Positions 31,245 through 39,993 of a DNA stretch of 48,174 bases are shown piece after piece. The notes under the pieces were generated by a model. It made no database searches, was not told the DNA's origin, and saw nothing but the letters and a program-made list of their open reading frames with translations. Position numbers and translations under genes: made by a program. The stretch is from Azohydromonas lata NBRC 102462 (GTDB lineage: Bacteria; Pseudomonadota; Gammaproteobacteria; Burkholderiales; Burkholderiaceae_C): NCBI RefSeq assembly GCF_001571085.1, contig NZ_BCTC01000046.1, forward strand, positions 1 through 48,174. The letters run 5' to 3'. The number at the start of each line of letters is the position of its first letter. Position 1 is the first letter of the stretch.

Positions 31245-31350
31245 CTACTCCCCCTCTTTTCGCGCGGGATGCCGCGCGGGATTTTGGCGGGTGAATGATG
31301 CAGGAAATGAGCGGGAACAGCCGTGAACGGGCAGTGCTTTTCAGAGAGAA
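31245..31350. other. Integrase/recB junction, candidate attachment region
   Basis: Contains a short tandem repeat (GCGCGGGATGCC, GCGCGGGATTTT at about 31,262-31,285) and GATTTTGGCGGGTGAATGAT (31,280-31,299), whose imperfect second copy is GATTTTGCGGGAAATGATG (31,357-31,375) in the first codons of recB. These may be integrase arm or core sites. No tRNA gene is seen. The attachment core cannot be proven without the left end. Confidence 0.45.
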
Positions 31351-34300
31351 ATGATGGATTTTGCGGGAAATGATGGGGAACGGCTGGACGCCCTGCGCCT
31401 GCCCCTGTGGGGCAGCCGCCTCATAGAAGCCAGCGCCGGCACGGGCAAGACCTACACCATCGCCGCGCTCTACCTGCGCCTGGTGCTGGGCCACGGCTCC
31501 GGGGACGACGCTTTCGGCCGGGCGCTGCTGCCCTCGGAAATCCTGGTCATGACCTTCACGCGCGCGGCCACCCGCGAGCTGTCGGACCGCATACGCGCGC
31601 GGCTGCTGGAGGCCGCGCGCTGCTTTCGCGGCGAGCGGCAGCCCAAGGACGGCGACGCGCTGCTCAACGAGCTGCTCGGGGCCTACCCCGAAGGCCCCGA
31701 GCGCACCCGCGCCGCCTGGCGCCTGGCCTGCGCCGCCGAGGCCATGGACGACGCGGCCGTCCACACCATAGACGCCTGGTGCCAGCGCATGCTGCGCGAG
31801 CACGCCTTCGACAGCCGCAACCTCTTCGACGAGGAGCTGCTGGCCGACGAGCGCAAGCTGCAGGACGAGGCCGTGCGCGACTACTGGCGCCAGCACGTCT
31901 ACGCCCTGGACCACGCCGCGCTGGACGCCGTGCTGGCGCTGTGGCCGGACGTGGCGGCGCTGCAGTCCGACGTGGCGGCGCTGATCCCGCGCCTGGATGC
32001 GGGCGAAACCACTCCGCCCACCCTTGCCGAGCTTTGCGCCCGCGTGTTGGGCGAGCAGGCCCGCCAGCTCCAGCGGCTCAAGCAAGGCTGGCCTGAGCGT
32101 GTGCGTGAGCTGCGCGAATGGTTTGCCGTCGAAATGGCGCGCAAGGCCTGCCTGCTCAACCGCGTCAAGATCAAGCCGGCGTCGATAGAGAGCTGGCTCA
32201 GCCAGTTGGAGGCCTGGGCCCAGGAGCCCCTGAAGGTGGACATCGGCCTGACCGAGGCCGGGCAGCGCCGCCTCACGCGCGCCGGCATGGAGGACGCTTC
32301 CAAGCCGGGCCTGGAACTGCCGGACCACTTCGAAGCCCTCGACCGGCTCTTCGAGGCGCTGGCCGCGCTGCCGGACGTGAAGGCGCAACTGCGCCAGCAC
32401 GCCGCGCGCTGCATCGCGCGGCGCCTGGCCGAGCTCAAGACGCTGGCCGGCACCTACGGCTTTGCCGACATGCTCACGCGGCTGGACAAGGCGCTGCACG
32501 AGGAGGCCGCGGGCGAGCGGCTGCGCCAGCGCATCCTGCAGCAGTACCCGGTGGCGCTGGTGGACGAGTTCCAGGACACCTCGCCGCTGCAATACCGCAT
32601 CTTCGAGCGCCTCTACCGCACGGCCGACTGCGGCCGCGACAGCGCGCTGCTGCTCATCGGCGACCCCAAGCAGTCCATCTATGCCTTCCGCGGCGCCGAC
32701 ATCCACAGCTACCTGGGTGCGCGGCGCGCCACCGCGGGGCGGCACTACGTGCTGGGCACCAACCACCGCTCCACGCAGGCGCTGGTGCGGGCGGTCAATC
32801 AGCTCTTCCAGCAGGCCGAGGCGCGGGCCGGGGGTGCGGGCGCCTTCCTCTTTCGCAGCGCGCAGGACGACCCGCTGCCCTTCCAGGCCGTGGACGCCCA
32901 GGGACGCCCCGAGCGTTTCGTGTGCGCGGCGGGCGAGGTGCCGGCGCTGTCGCTGTGCGTGGACGCGGTGCTGGACAACGCCGACAGCCACCGCCGCCGC
33001 GCGGCCGAGCGCTGCGCCGAGCGCATTGCCACGCTGCTCAACGACGCGCAGGCCGGTTTCCGGCATCCCCAGGACGGTTTCACGCGGCTGCGCCCGGCCG
33101 ACATCGCCGTGCTGGTGCGCACGGGGCTGGAGGCCGAAGGCGTGCGGCGCGAGCTGCGCCGGCGCGACATCGCCTCGGTCTACCTCTCGGACAAGGACTC
33201 CGTGTTTGCCGGCGCCGAGGCGCGCGACCTGCTGCGCTGGCTGCGCGCCGTGGCCACGCCGCTGGACATGCGGCTGGCGCGCGCGGCCTGGGCCACCGCG
33301 CTCATCGGCCTGCCGCTGGCCGAGCTGGCCCGGCTTGCCGCCGACGACGAGGCCTGGGAGCTGCGCCTGGAGCTGCTGCGCGAGCTGCGCGCCGTGTGGG
33401 AGCGCCAGGGCGTGCTGACCATGCTGCGCCAGACCCTGCACCGCCTGGCGCTGCCCGCGCGCTGGCTTTCGGAGGCCGAGGGCGAGCGGCGGCTGACCAA
33501 CGTGCTGCACATCGCCGAGCTGCTGCAGGCCGCCAGCGCCCAGCTCGACGGTGAACAGGCCCTGGTGCGCTGGTTCACCGAGCAGATCGACAACGAGGAC
33601 ACGGCCGAGGGCGACGAGCGCATCGTCCGGCTGGAGAGCGACGCCGACCTGGTCAAGGTCGTCACCATCCACAAGTCCAAGGGCCTGGAGTACCCGCTGG
33701 TGTTCCTGCCCTTCCCCTGCGACTTCCGCGCCGTGGAGAAGAAGGGCCGCAGCTTCATCGAGGTGGCGGCCGAGGACGGCACGCGGCAGTTGTCCTTCGA
33801 CCTGGCGCCTGAGCTGCTGGAGCAGGCCGACCGCGACCGGCTGCGCGAGGATTTGCGGCTGCTCTACGTCGCGCTCACCCGCGCCCGCCACGCGCTGTGG
33901 GTGGGCGTGGCGGCCCTCAAGAAGGGGCAGGTGAAAAGCTGCGTGATGCACAAGAGCGCGCTTGGGCAGCTCATGGGCGGCGGCGAGGCCATCAGCGAAA
34001 GCGCGCTGCTGGAAAAGCTGAGAGCCGCCTGCGGCGACGGCGGTGGCTTTGAATTGCTGGAAGCCCCGCCGAGCTGCGGCGTGACCCTGCTGCTGCCCCG
34101 CGACGACGCCCCTGCCCTGCAGCCCGGCGCCGAGTACGCCGCCCGCTTCGAGCGCGACTGGACGATTGGAAGCTTCAGCAAGCTCGTGAAGCATCTGGCG
34201 GCGCCGCCGCTGGAGCGGCTGGAGGAGGCGCCGGCGCGCGAGAGCGACGAGTTCGAGCCCGCTGCGCTGGTGCTGCCCCCCGCGGCCGGCCAGGCCTGGC

Positions 34301-35022
34301 ACCGCTTCCCGCGGGGCTCCTTCGCCGGCAATTTCCTGCACGACCAGCTGGAGTGGCTGGCCGGCGAGGATTTCGCGCTGTGCGACAACGAGGCGCTGCA
34401 GTCGCAATTGCGCCGCCGCTGCGAACGCCAGGGCTGGAGCAACCGCGCCGACGAGGTGCTGCAGTGGCTGTCGCAGGCCGTGGACGTGGAGCTGCCCGGC
34501 CTGGGCGTTTCCTTGTCGGGGCTGCGCGGCACGCTGCCGGAGATGGAGTTCTGGCTGCCCAGCGAAGGCTTGTCGGCGGCGGACGTGGATGCCCTGTGTG
34601 CAAGGCACCTGATGCCGGGGCGCGAGCGCCCTGCCCTGCCGCAGCGCCGCCTGCGCGGCATGCTCATGGGCTTTGCCGACCTGGTGTTCGAGCATGAGGG
34701 CCGCTACTGGGTGCTGGACTACAAGTCCAACGCCCTGGGCCCAACGGACGCGGCCTACACGCAGGCCGCCATGGAAGGCGCGATGGCCGCGCACCGCTAC
34801 GACGTGCAGGCCGCCCTGTACCTGCTGGCGCTGCACCGCCAGTTGCGCGCGCGGCTGGGTGAGGCCTACGACCCGGCCGAGCACTTGGGCGGGGCGGTGT
34901 ACTTCTTCCTGCGCGGCATTGGGCACCCGCAGCGCGGCTGCCTGCTGGTGGAGCCCGACCTGGCGCTGCTGGACGGGCTGGATGCGGCGCTGGCGATGGC
35001 CGAAGAGGAGTCGCGGGCATGA
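31351..35022 (+). CDS. recB: Exodeoxyribonuclease V subunit beta, RecB
   Basis: 1223 aa. UvrD-type helicase: Walker A ASAGTGKT (27-34), TFTRAATRELSDRIR (Ia), ALVDEFQDTSPLQ (Walker B/II), LIGDPKQSIYAFRGAD (III), TNHRS (IV), VTIHKSKGLEYPLVF (V) and LLYVALTRAR (VI). The C-terminal RecB nuclease has MGFADLVFEHEGRYWVLDYK (D...D-Y-K). Works with RecC and RecD to process double-strand ends, make RecA filaments at Chi, and destroy linear foreign DNA. Length is normal, so the prophage did not truncate it visibly, but the first ten or so residues (before LDALRLPLWGSRLIEA) look unlike the usual start. recC is not in the window. Confidence 0.97.
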   Translation: MMDFAGNDGERLDALRLPLWGSRLIEASAGTGKTYTIAALYLRLVLGHGSGDDAFGRALLPSEILVMTFTRAATRELSDRIRARLLEAARCFRGERQPKDGDALLNELLGAYPEGPERTRAAWRLACAAEAMDDAAVHTIDAWCQRMLREHAFDSRNLFDEELLADERKLQDEAVRDYWRQHVYALDHAALDAVLALWPDVAALQSDVAALIPRLDAGETTPPTLAELCARVLGEQARQLQRLKQGWPERVRELREWFAVEMARKACLLNRVKIKPASIESWLSQLEAWAQEPLKVDIGLTEAGQRRLTRAGMEDASKPGLELPDHFEALDRLFEALAALPDVKAQLRQHAARCIARRLAELKTLAGTYGFADMLTRLDKALHEEAAGERLRQRILQQYPVALVDEFQDTSPLQYRIFERLYRTADCGRDSALLLIGDPKQSIYAFRGADIHSYLGARRATAGRHYVLGTNHRSTQALVRAVNQLFQQAEARAGGAGAFLFRSAQDDPLPFQAVDAQGRPERFVCAAGEVPALSLCVDAVLDNADSHRRRAAERCAERIATLLNDAQAGFRHPQDGFTRLRPADIAVLVRTGLEAEGVRRELRRRDIASVYLSDKDSVFAGAEARDLLRWLRAVATPLDMRLARAAWATALIGLPLAELARLAADDEAWELRLELLRELRAVWERQGVLTMLRQTLHRLALPARWLSEAEGERRLTNVLHIAELLQAASAQLDGEQALVRWFTEQIDNEDTAEGDERIVRLESDADLVKVVTIHKSKGLEYPLVFLPFPCDFRAVEKKGRSFIEVAAEDGTRQLSFDLAPELLEQADRDRLREDLRLLYVALTRARHALWVGVAALKKGQVKSCVMHKSALGQLMGGGEAISESALLEKLRAACGDGGGFELLEAPPSCGVTLLLPRDDAPALQPGAEYAARFERDWTIGSFSKLVKHLAAPPLERLEEAPARESDEFEPAALVLPPAAGQAWHRFPRGSFAGNFLHDQLEWLAGEDFALCDNEALQSQLRRRCERQGWSNRADEVLQWLSQAVDVELPGLGVSLSGLRGTLPEMEFWLPSEGLSAADVDALCARHLMPGRERPALPQRRLRGMLMGFADLVFEHEGRYWVLDYKSNALGPTDAAYTQAAMEGAMAAHRYDVQAALYLLALHRQLRARLGEAYDPAEHLGGAVYFFLRGIGHPQRGCLLVEPDLALLDGLDAALAMAEEESRA

Positions 35023-37073
35023 AGGCACGCAAGGACCTGGACACGCTGGACTGGATCGAGGCCATGGACCGTCTCACCACGGCCGAGCTGCTGGAGGCGT
35101 TGCAGGAGTGGACGCAGTCCGGCTGGCTGCGCCACCTGGACGCCGCCATGGCGCGCTTTGCCGCCACGCTGGTGCCGGACGCCCCGCCCATCGCGCTGCT
35201 GTGCGCGGCGCTGGTGGCCCACATGGAAAGCCGCGGCCACAGTTGCCTGCTGGTCGATGAGCTGCACGCCCGCCCGCACGAGCTGCTGGGCTGGACGGCC
35301 GAGCCGCGCCAGGCCTGGGACGCGTTGAAACCCCGGCTGCCCGCCGCGCTGGACGACTGGCTCGCGGCGCTGCGCGGCTGCGCCCTGGTGCAACATGCTC
35401 CCTGCGGCCTGGCCGGGCCCGGCGCCCACCTGCCCAGCGCCGAGGGTTCAACGGCCCCGCTGGTGCTGTGCGGCACGCGGCTGTACCTGCGCCGCTACTG
35501 GGCCTACGAGCAACGCGTGGCCACGCAGGTGCGCGAGCGCGGCGCGCTGCGCGAAGCAGTGGACACCGCCGCGGTGAAGGCCTGGTTGGAGAAGCTCTTT
35601 GCCCCGGCTGAGGGCCAGAAGCCGGCCAAGGGACCGGACTGGCAGAAGGTGGCCTGCGCGGTGGCGCTGCGCGGGCGCCTGTCGGTGATCACCGGCGGTC
35701 CGGGTACGGGCAAGACCTACACCGTGGCGCGCTTGCTGGCGCTGCTGCTGGCCACCTCGCCCGCGCCGGAGCGGCTGCGCATCGCGCTGGCCGCGCCCAC
35801 CGGCAAGGCAGCGGCGAGGCTGAAACAGTCGATCGAAAGCTCGCTGGAGGCACTGGCCGAGCGCCTGGGCGACGGGCTGGACCTGGCCGCGCTGACCGCC
35901 CGCATGGGCGCGGCGCGCACGCTGCACGGCCTCCTGGGCGGGCGGCACGACACGCGCCGCTTCCAGCACGACGCCGCGCACCCGCTGGACGTGGACGTGC
36001 TCATCGTGGACGAGGCCTCCATGGTCCACCTGGAGATGATGGCCTCGCTGCTGGACGCGCTGCCGCAGTCCGCCCGCGTGGTGCTGTTGGGGGACAAGGA
36101 CCAGTTGGCGTCCGTGGAGGCCGGCGCGGTGCTCGGCGACCTGTGCGGCGAGGCACAAAAAGGCCAATACGGCGAAGACGCCTGCGCCTACGTTGCCGAC
36201 ACCTGCGGCGAGGAGATTCCGGGCGCCTTCCGCCACGTGCACGGCCCCGCGCTGGCGCAGCAGACGGTGATGCTGCGCGAGAGCCGGCGCTTCGGCGGGC
36301 CCATAGGCAAGCTGGCCCAGGCCGTGAACGAGGGCAACGTGGCGGTCGCGCAGCGCGTGCTGCGCGACGAGCGCAGCCCCGAGGCGACGTGGCTGGAAGC
36401 GGCCTCGCCCGCCGCCGTGGTGCGCATCGCGCTGGAAGGCCGCCCCGGGGCCCCGGGCTGCAGCGCGCACTACCTGCACGCGTTGCACCGCCGCCCCGAA
36501 GGCGGGGACGAAGCCGCGCACGCCGCTTGGGCCGTGGAAGTGCTGACGGCATTCGAGCGCTTTCGCGTGCTGTGCGCCGTGCGCGAGGGCGACTGGGGCG
36601 TGCAGGGCTTCAACGAGGCGATAGAAGCCGGCCTGGTGCGCGCCGGGCTGCTGAAGAAGACCGGCGAGTGGTACGAGGGCCGGCCGGTGATGGTCACGCG
36701 CAACCAGGCGGCGCTGGGCGTGTTCAACGGCGACATCGGCATCGCGCTGCGCCCGGCCGGCGGCGGTTCGCTGCGGCTGTACTTCCTGGAGGGGCCGCAG
36801 TTGCGCTCGGTGCTGGCCAGCCGCCTGGCCGACGTGGAGACCGCTTTCGCGCTGACGGTGCACAAGTCGCAGGGCTCGGAGTTCGAGCACACCCTGCTGG
36901 CGCTGCCGGACCAGGCGTCCGCGCAGGTGCTGACGCGCGAGCTGGCCTACACGGGCATCACGCGCGCGCGCGCGGCCTTCACCCTGGTGTCACCGCAGCC
37001 GGGCGTGCTGGCGGCGGCCATAGAGAGAAAGACGAAGCGGGCCAGCGGGCTGCGGGAAGCGCTGCAGGGGTAG
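35019..37073 (+). CDS. recD: Exodeoxyribonuclease V subunit alpha, RecD
   Basis: 684 aa, ATGA overlap with recB. Superfamily-1B helicase: Walker A GGPGTGKT (motif I), LIVDEASMVHLEM (II), LLGDKDQLASVEAGAVLGDL (III), and the C-terminal FALTVHKSQGSEF (V) and AYTGITRARAA (VI). RecD is the fast 5'-3' motor of the complex and restrains RecA loading before Chi. The N-terminal 150 residues are the RecB-binding part. Confidence 0.96.
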   Translation: MKARKDLDTLDWIEAMDRLTTAELLEALQEWTQSGWLRHLDAAMARFAATLVPDAPPIALLCAALVAHMESRGHSCLLVDELHARPHELLGWTAEPRQAWDALKPRLPAALDDWLAALRGCALVQHAPCGLAGPGAHLPSAEGSTAPLVLCGTRLYLRRYWAYEQRVATQVRERGALREAVDTAAVKAWLEKLFAPAEGQKPAKGPDWQKVACAVALRGRLSVITGGPGTGKTYTVARLLALLLATSPAPERLRIALAAPTGKAAARLKQSIESSLEALAERLGDGLDLAALTARMGAARTLHGLLGGRHDTRRFQHDAAHPLDVDVLIVDEASMVHLEMMASLLDALPQSARVVLLGDKDQLASVEAGAVLGDLCGEAQKGQYGEDACAYVADTCGEEIPGAFRHVHGPALAQQTVMLRESRRFGGPIGKLAQAVNEGNVAVAQRVLRDERSPEATWLEAASPAAVVRIALEGRPGAPGCSAHYLHALHRRPEGGDEAAHAAWAVEVLTAFERFRVLCAVREGDWGVQGFNEAIEAGLVRAGLLKKTGEWYEGRPVMVTRNQAALGVFNGDIGIALRPAGGGSLRLYFLEGPQLRSVLASRLADVETAFALTVHKSQGSEFEHTLLALPDQASAQVLTRELAYTGITRARAAFTLVSPQPGVLAAAIERKTKRASGLREALQG

Positions 37074-37886
37074 CCGGCAGGCCGACAAGTACACGCCGGG
37101 CAGCCCGGCGCCTCCTGGCTGAAGCACGAAGCCCGTTGCCGACGGCATCAGCCGGCACTGTGCCCAGAAGTTGGATTTCGTACTCGGCTGCCGCATCGGT
37201 GCCGGGTGTTGATGCCCGCCAAGACGATTTCGCCTTCAAGCCACAGTGCAGCTGCCCTAAGGTTGCCGGTGCCCCGAGCCGGCCTCGTTGCCGTGGTGGC
37301 CCGCCATGCGGGATGACGTGCGCCCCCTGTTTTCCCTGATCAGCCCGCCGCCATGTCCTCGTTATTTCGCTGCATTGATTGTCAACTCGTGATGTTGATA
37401 ACTCCAATTATCAATACCTTCAAAAAACAGCAACAAATCAGCCGCTGCTCGAATGACGGGAAAGAAGATGCCAGCCTGACAAGGGCTTAAATGAAGCTGC
37501 CGGGCTGGATGTGAGGGACGTCAATCGTGCGCTGGTGGGAGTGCGGGTCATGGTTTGCCGGGGGCCTTGTGAGCTCGTCACGCCACGACGGCAGCGGCGT
37601 GCCTGGCTCCTGTGTGTGAGCCCCCGTCGTCGGAGGTCCGGCAGCCCAGAGCTTGTCGGGGCGGGTGTCTCCAGCAGCTCTCGCATGGCGCCCTGCTGCA
37701 TACCGCAGCCCTGACCGAAAGAGCCCGCGTGGAAGGGGCTGGTTTAACTTGGGCGCTTGAGCGGCAGCCCGTTCTTGAGCCCGGGGTGTTTCCGCGCAGC
37801 TCCATCGCTTGTGAAACGGGCGCAAGCCCCATACGGCCTGCGCCCTGCCCTGTCCGGCCGCAAGCCGGCTTGCACGGCCGTCGGAC
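37074..37886. other. Non-coding interval between recD and the binding-protein gene
   Basis: About 810 bases with no gene I can support; open frames here are unnatural in composition. It starts with a U-less hairpin CGCCGGG-CAG-CCCGGCG (37,094-37,110). An A/T-rich patch (37,380-37,445) holds a perfect palindrome TTGATAA-CTCCAA-TTATCAA (37,395-37,414). The rest is probably decayed sequence. Confidence 0.6.
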
Positions 37887-38576
37887 TCAGGCGGGTTCCA
37901 TGCCGTTGGCGCGCTTGGCGTTCTCCGTTTGGTCGGAAACCAGGAACTCAAGGAAGGCGCGTACGGCCTGAGGCTGCTGCGAAGCCGTGGCCAGTCCTGC
38001 GGAGAAGATGGTGGTGACCTGCACGGCCGGCGGCAGCGGGCCCACCACGTCTATGCCTTGCAGATGGATGAGCTCGCTGAGTTGCTGGAAGCCCAGCTCC
38101 ACCTCTCCCTTGGCCACCAGCGAGCCCACGGGCACACCGGGCGGCGCCTGGACGATGCGGTCCTTGATCTGATCGGCGATGCCCCAGCGCTCGAACTGCT
38201 TGACGAGCGCCACGCCGCTTGGGCCGGTCGAGTAGCTGAGGCTGCCTGCCGAGAGCACGGCTTGGCGCACGCCCTCCTCCGAGCTGATGTCCGGGTGCGG
38301 CGCGCCGGCCTGCACGGCCACGGCCACGCCGGATTTCACGAGATCGGCACGGCTGCCGGCCACGACTTTGCCGGCCTGGGTGAGCTGGTCGATGGCGTTG
38401 GACGCGAGGATGACCACGTCGAAGGCCTCACCGGCCTGCACGCGCTTGGCGGCGTCCACGCCGCCGACGGATTCGACCTCCACGGCTTGGCCGCTGAGGC
38501 GGCTGTACTGGGCCACGAGGTCGGCCAGCAGCTGCTTGGTGGCCATGGAGGAAATGATGCGCAGGGGGGTTGCCAA
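37887..38576 (-). CDS. ModA-like substrate-binding protein without signal peptide
   Basis: 229 aa. The two-lobe type II binding fold is recognisable: LRIISSMATKQLLADLVAQY, GEAFDVVILASNAIDQLTQA, LSYSTGPSGVALVKQFERWG and GEVELGFQQLSELIHLQGID follow molybdate-binding ModA-type proteins. There is no signal peptide or lipobox, and no modB/modC nearby, so a cytoplasmic sensor or an orphan binding protein is more likely than a transporter part. Start ATG at 38,576 with AGGAGC upstream. Confidence 0.85.
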   Translation of the reverse strand: MATPLRIISSMATKQLLADLVAQYSRLSGQAVEVESVGGVDAAKRVQAGEAFDVVILASNAIDQLTQAGKVVAGSRADLVKSGVAVAVQAGAPHPDISSEEGVRQAVLSAGSLSYSTGPSGVALVKQFERWGIADQIKDRIVQAPPGVPVGSLVAKGEVELGFQQLSELIHLQGIDVVGPLPPAVQVTTIFSAGLATASQQPQAVRAFLEFLVSDQTENAKRANGMEPA

Positions 38577-39778
38577 GGGAGCTCCTTATTTCTTGGGTCA
38601 AGGGGGCGGGCGCGGCAACGCACCCGCACGCGGGCGACATTATTTCGGCGTTTGCACGGCCGTCCCTACGGATTGCCCACGGGGCGATGCGTTCAGTCCT
38701 GGCCTGGACGGGACGGACAAGCGGCCGGCATCCGCCCATGACTGGCTGGGCGGAGCAGCGGAAGGCGACCTGGCCGGAGAACGCCGGGCAGCGGACCAGG
38801 ACCAGGCCTGGCGTGCGCGACCCTTTTGCGTGGACGGAGCGCTTGCCCCAATGCCTCCAACGCCCTGGATGCTCATGTGGGAAGTCGTCAATATGTTGAC
38901 GCCGCAAAGGCAGCCCCGGAGGTTGTCGTCCGCCGTTCATGCACCTGCAGGGCGCCGCCCGGGTGTGGTACCAGACCACGCCCCGTGGTGCCCCGGCAGT
39001 GTGGTACGAGACCACACCCCACTGCCCACGGCCCGCGACATGCGGCTACAGGACCAGCCGGCGAAATTGCATCCAGCGCGCAGCGGCCTGCGGCTCACGG
39101 CCGGTACAGGAGCTGGCAGATCCGCATGACAGCCAGTACGCACTGGTGAGGCCTCGGCGCCCCATGGCACGCGCAGTCTGTCTCCGGAAAGACGCGCATC
39201 CAAACGACTGCTGAACCAGGCACTCCGATCCCCGGTACATGGCCGGCGCAAGAACATCCCGAACAAAGGCGTGCACTGGCCAGCGCTCGTGCCGGCACTG
39301 GCAACGCGCGGGAGCCCAACCCGAAGCACACCCCTGCATGAGATACGTTCGCCGCCATAGCCAGGGCCGGCTTCGTCCCAAACGCTGGATCGGCAAGACG
39401 TCCGCACCGTGCTTGCAGCCGCGTGGCCATGAGCGTCCGGGCGCGGCGGGTTCGTCATCGAGGGTTCTGAAGAAGGTGGGTAAAAAGCGGTTGGGGGTAC
39501 GCCAATGCTTCCGTCGAAACGGCGGCTCGGCGATGCACATGAGCCAGGGCCTCGTTCGACACGGGGTGTGGTACGAGACCACACCCCTCCCAGCTGCCGC
39601 CTGCGTGGAAGACCGACCGGCATACGCATGCTGCTCCTTTGCCGCCGTGGTACGGGACCACACCCCGCCGACACCCCCTACCGCACGGCCTGTGCCCCCC
39701 AAAAGCAAAGCGCCCGGTGCGTGGTACGGTACCCCACGCACCGGGCGCCGTGGGCGTCCCGGACCCGCTGCAGCCGGC
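38577..39778. other. Non-coding interval carrying parS-like elements
   Basis: 1.2 kb without a supported gene. Frames here are Arg/Pro-rich shadows. Its main content is five of the six GTGGTAC-type elements listed separately. The first 380 bases show nothing I can name. Confidence 0.6.
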
Positions 39779-39993
39779 TCAGAGCTTGAGCAGCTTCTTC
39801 AACAAAGCCTCCACGTCAGCCATGTCCACCGGCTGACGGATTTCCACCGCCAAGGCGCCACCGGCTTTTTGCGTGAGCACGGCGACGGTCTTGCCGTCCT
39901 TTTTCAAGTGGCGCTTGTCCGCCAAGCCGCGCACCTGCGCCATGCCCAGCAGCTCGTCGAGAACCGCCTTGGGCGCCCGTGGTACGGTACCCC
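38963..39993. repeat. Cluster of six parS-like palindromic elements around parB
   Basis: Copies: A 38,963-38,984 and B 38,999-39,020 (36 bases apart), C 39,563-39,587, D 39,647-39,666, E 39,716-39,742, and F 39,979-39,993 inside parB. A to D read GTGGTAC(C/G)(A/G)GACCAC followed by (G/A)CCCC; E and F read GTGGTACGGTACCCC. Copy C is a 25-base palindrome with perfect 10-base arms. The density and nearness to parA/parB fit a ParB-binding centromere. It is unlike the usual chromosomal parS (TGTTTCACGTGAAACA), so a partner-specific site is inferred. Confidence 0.68.
39710..39748 (-). terminator. parB terminator hairpin with a parS-like copy in its stem-loop
   Basis: Perfect 15-base arms, 39,710-39,724 and 39,734-39,748, loop TACGGTACC. 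On the leftward transcript it is followed by a T-rich stretch (TTTGCTTTT). Lies 30 bases after the parB stop. The parS-like copy E is embedded in it. Confidence 0.65.

Larger units (their letters stand above)
1..31300. mobile_element. Right-hand part of a temperate prophage (left end outside window)
   Basis: Two divergent early operons flank a repressor/Cro-like switch, with a convergent tyrosine integrase at the right border. Phage-type genes include an O-like replication protein, RusA-like resolvase, NinX-like protein, PD-(D/E)XK exonuclease with Sak4-like ATPase, HNH nucleases and superinfection immunity. No capsid, terminase or tail gene is present, so the late region must lie left of base 1. 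The right border lies between the integrase start (31,244) and recB (31,351). The exact attachment core cannot be fixed because the left end is not visible. Confidence 0.93.

Noticed and set aside
31245-31350. tRNA gene as attachment site
   Set aside because: No tRNA-like sequence or 3' tRNA end found next to the integrase; integration seems to use the recB start region.
31153-35028. A 1291-codon leftward open frame over recB
   Set aside because: It lies antisense to a complete recB with all helicase and nuclease motifs; its product is a His/Gln/Arg/Val-rich shadow typical of the reverse strand of GC-rich genes.
37101-37407. Possible gene remnant on the leftward strand after recD
   Set aside because: A short natural-looking stretch exists, but no family could be recognised and the frame has no start signal; left as decayed sequence.
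38937-39741. Leftward frames of 230-245 codons between the binding protein and parB
   Set aside because: Read as Arg/Ser/Cys-rich noise with no domain; they exist only because the palindromic repeats lack stops.
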